Part shown: positions 13,420-14,803 of the stretch, piece by piece | Layout: each line of letters begins with the position of its first letter | Position numbering within the stretch: position 1 is the first letter of the stretch | Assembly: GCA_934533005.1 (NCBI GenBank) | Contig: CAKTBC010000043.1 | Coordinates: 1 to 14,803 of the forward strand | Direction of reading: 5' to 3' | Origin: an uncultured Oscillospiraceae bacterium | GTDB taxonomy: Bacteria > Bacillota > Clostridia > Oscillospirales > Oscillospiraceae | Length of the DNA stretch: 14,803 nucleotides | The notes under the pieces: model-generated | Database searches by the model: none | Seen by the model: the letters and a program-made list of their open reading frames with translations, nothing else | What the model was told of the DNA's origin: nothing | Position numbers and translations under genes: made by a program

Positions 13420-13449
13420 TTTACAAACACGGAACTCTCTTGCTATAAT
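13420..13449 (+). promoter_or_regulatory. Promoter of the XRE regulator-lepA transcript
   Basis: TTTACA (13420-13425), an 18-nt spacer and a perfect TATAAT (13444-13449) precede the XRE gene by about 37 nt. The -35 box lies 2 bp from the -35 box of the oppositely directed pta promoter, so the two polymerases would compete for overlapping DNA. Confidence 0.7.
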
Positions 13450-13486
13450 ACGGAAAGTAATCAACACGAAGGAGCGATCGGCCCCC

Positions 13487-13777
13487 ATGACGAGAGGCTT
13501 TTCGGAGAGAATGTCCGAGCTGCGGCGCAGGAAGGGCGCTTCGCAGCGCACGGCGGCGGCAGAGCTTGGCATATCGCAGGCGCTGCTCTCACACTATGAA
13601 AACGGCGCGCGCGAGCCGGGATTGGACTTTGTCTGCCGGGCGTGCGAGTATTACGGCGTTTCGGCGGATTATCTGCTTGGCCGGACGGACGAGCCAGACG
13701 GCAGCGGCGTGCAGCGGCTGCACGCGCTGGCGGAGGAGCTTCGCGCTCTCGCCGCGCGCGTAGAGAGCGCGCATTGA
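13487..13777 (+). CDS. Small XRE-family helix-turn-helix regulator
   Basis: A 96-aa protein with a Cro/CI-type helix-turn-helix at about 5-65. RMSELRRRKGASQRTAAAELG and ISQALLSHYENGAREP form the recognition unit (two consecutive segments, 8-28 and 29-44), and LDFVCRACEYYGVSADYLLGR (47-67) is the typical end of the domain. The remaining 30 residues form a short, probably helical tail. The ribosome binding site GGAG is 12 nt from the ATG, longer than usual, so translation may be weak. It lies 22 nt before lepA and is divergent from pta with overlapping promoter elements, so it might regulate pta or itself. Its ligand and target are unknown. Confidence 0.87.
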   Translation: MTRGFSERMSELRRRKGASQRTAAAELGISQALLSHYENGAREPGLDFVCRACEYYGVSADYLLGRTDEPDGSGVQRLHALAEELRALAARVESAH

Positions 13778-13799
13778 TTCTTTTTTGAGGAGTACCCCT

Positions 13800-14803
13800 A
13801 TGATCGACCAGAGCCATATCCGAAATTTTTCCATCATCGCGCACATTGACCACGGCAAGTCCACGCTGTCCGACCGGCTCATCGAGCTGTGCGGCGCGGT
13901 GGAAAAGCGGGAAATGTCCGAGCAGATCCTCGACAACATGGATCTCGAGCGCGAGCGCGGCATCACCATCAAGGCGCGCGCCGTCGGCCTGACATACAAA
14001 GCGAAGGACGGCGAGACGTATACGCTCAATCTCATCGACACGCCGGGTCATGTGGACTTCAACTACGAGGTCTCCCGCTCGCTCGCCGCGTGCGAGGGCG
14101 CGGTGCTCGTTGTGGACGCCTCGCAGGGCGTGGAAGCGCAGACGCTCGCGAACACGTACCTTGCGCTGGAGCACGATCTCGAGATCCTGCCCGTCATCAA
14201 CAAGATCGATCTGCCCGCTGCCGACCCGGAGCGCACCAAAACCGAGATCGAGGACATCATCGGCATCCCGGCGATGGATGCGCCGGAGATCTCCGCCAAA
14301 AACGGCATCAACGTGGAAGCCGTGCCGGAGTACATTGTGCAGCACGTCCCCGCCCCGAAGGGCGATGCCGCCGCGCCGCTCAAGGCGCTCATCTTTGACA
14401 GCCAGTACGACGCCTACCGCGGCGTTATCGTGCTCGTCCGCATTGTGGACGGCGTGATCCGCCGCGACACCCCCATCCGCCTGATGGCGACGGGCGCGGA
14501 ATATAAGGTTCTCGAGGTCGGGCATCTGCGTCCGATGGGGCTCGACCCCTGCGATGAGCTCGCCGCCGGCGACGTCGGCTATTTCACCGCGAGCATCAAG
14601 AACGTGGAGGACACCCGCGTCGGCGATACCGTCACCGAAAGCGCGCGTCCCTGCGCCGAGGCGCTGCCCGGCTACCGCCCGGCGCGCAGCATGGTCTACT
14701 GCGGCATTTACACCGAAGACGGCTCGAAGTTCCCCGACCTGCGCGACGCGCTCGACAAGCTCAAGCTCAACGACGCCTCCCTCTCCTACGAGCCGGAAAC
14801 GTC
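13800..14803 (+). CDS. lepA: Elongation factor 4 (LepA), 5' part
   Basis: A translational GTPase truncated by the window end. About 334 residues are present of roughly 600 expected. The GTPase motifs are complete: AHIDHGKST (G1) near 14-22, the RGITIK effector region, DTPGHVDF (G3), NKIDLP (G4) and a SAKNG (G5) segment. Domain 2 follows from about 190. LepA binds ribosomes and is thought to promote correct translocation or ribosome assembly. GAGGAG 8 nt before the ATG supports the start at 13800, and the MIDQSHIRNFSIIAHIDHG beginning matches the family. It is 22 nt after the XRE gene and probably co-transcribed with it. No frameshift is seen in the visible part. Confidence 0.97.
   Translation, partial: MIDQSHIRNFSIIAHIDHGKSTLSDRLIELCGAVEKREMSEQILDNMDLERERGITIKARAVGLTYKAKDGETYTLNLIDTPGHVDFNYEVSRSLAACEGAVLVVDASQGVEAQTLANTYLALEHDLEILPVINKIDLPAADPERTKTEIEDIIGIPAMDAPEISAKNGINVEAVPEYIVQHVPAPKGDAAAPLKALIFDSQYDAYRGVIVLVRIVDGVIRRDTPIRLMATGAEYKVLEVGHLRPMGLDPCDELAAGDVGYFTASIKNVEDTRVGDTVTESARPCAEALPGYRPARSMVYCGIYTEDGSKFPDLRDALDKLKLNDASLSYEPET

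Overview
The window looks like chromosomal DNA from a GC-rich member of the Clostridia, probably an Oscillospiraceae- or Ruminococcaceae-type gut bacterium. The clues are strong AGGAGG-type ribosome binding sites, an HPr that keeps the regulatory serine typical of Firmicutes, a PRD/PTS-domain activator, and a short hairpin repeat of a kind I recall from that group. No rRNA, tRNA, CRISPR array, transposase or phage gene is visible. Taxonomy is inference from style, not from a marker comparison.

Layout. Left flank (1-3030): cinA and a purine-type phosphoribosyltransferase on the plus strand, closed by a perfect terminator hairpin and a REP-like repeat. Then comes tadA (minus), head to head with mntP (plus), with almost no space between their starts. 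A 16-bp bidirectional terminator separates mntP from the next cluster.

Centre (3035-12198): eight minus-strand genes form what looks like one long sugar-phosphotransferase operon. In transcription order they are HPr, a 621-aa PRD/EIIB/EIIA activator, EIIA, EIIB, UlaA-family EIIC, a phosphotriesterase-like hydrolase with a complete binuclear metal site, a creatininase-family hydrolase, and Enzyme I. A KDPG-type aldolase is read divergently from a near-consensus promoter. The cluster therefore carries every PTS phosphocarrier from PEP to transporter, its own regulator, two metal-dependent ring-opening hydrolases and an aldolase. I infer a self-contained pathway in which a cyclic (lactone or cyclitol/ascorbate-like) sugar derivative is imported and phosphorylated, opened, and split to pyruvate plus an aldehyde or triose phosphate. 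The substrate is unknown, and no dehydratase, dehydrogenase or decarboxylase is present in the window. Between the EIIC and hydrolase genes lies a 281-bp non-coding element made of successive hairpins and bracketed by two nearly identical 32-nt palindromes.

Right flank (12199-14803): three tandem hairpins separate the aldolase from convergent pta (phosphotransacetylase). pta has a back-to-back promoter with a small XRE regulator followed by lepA, which runs off the window end.
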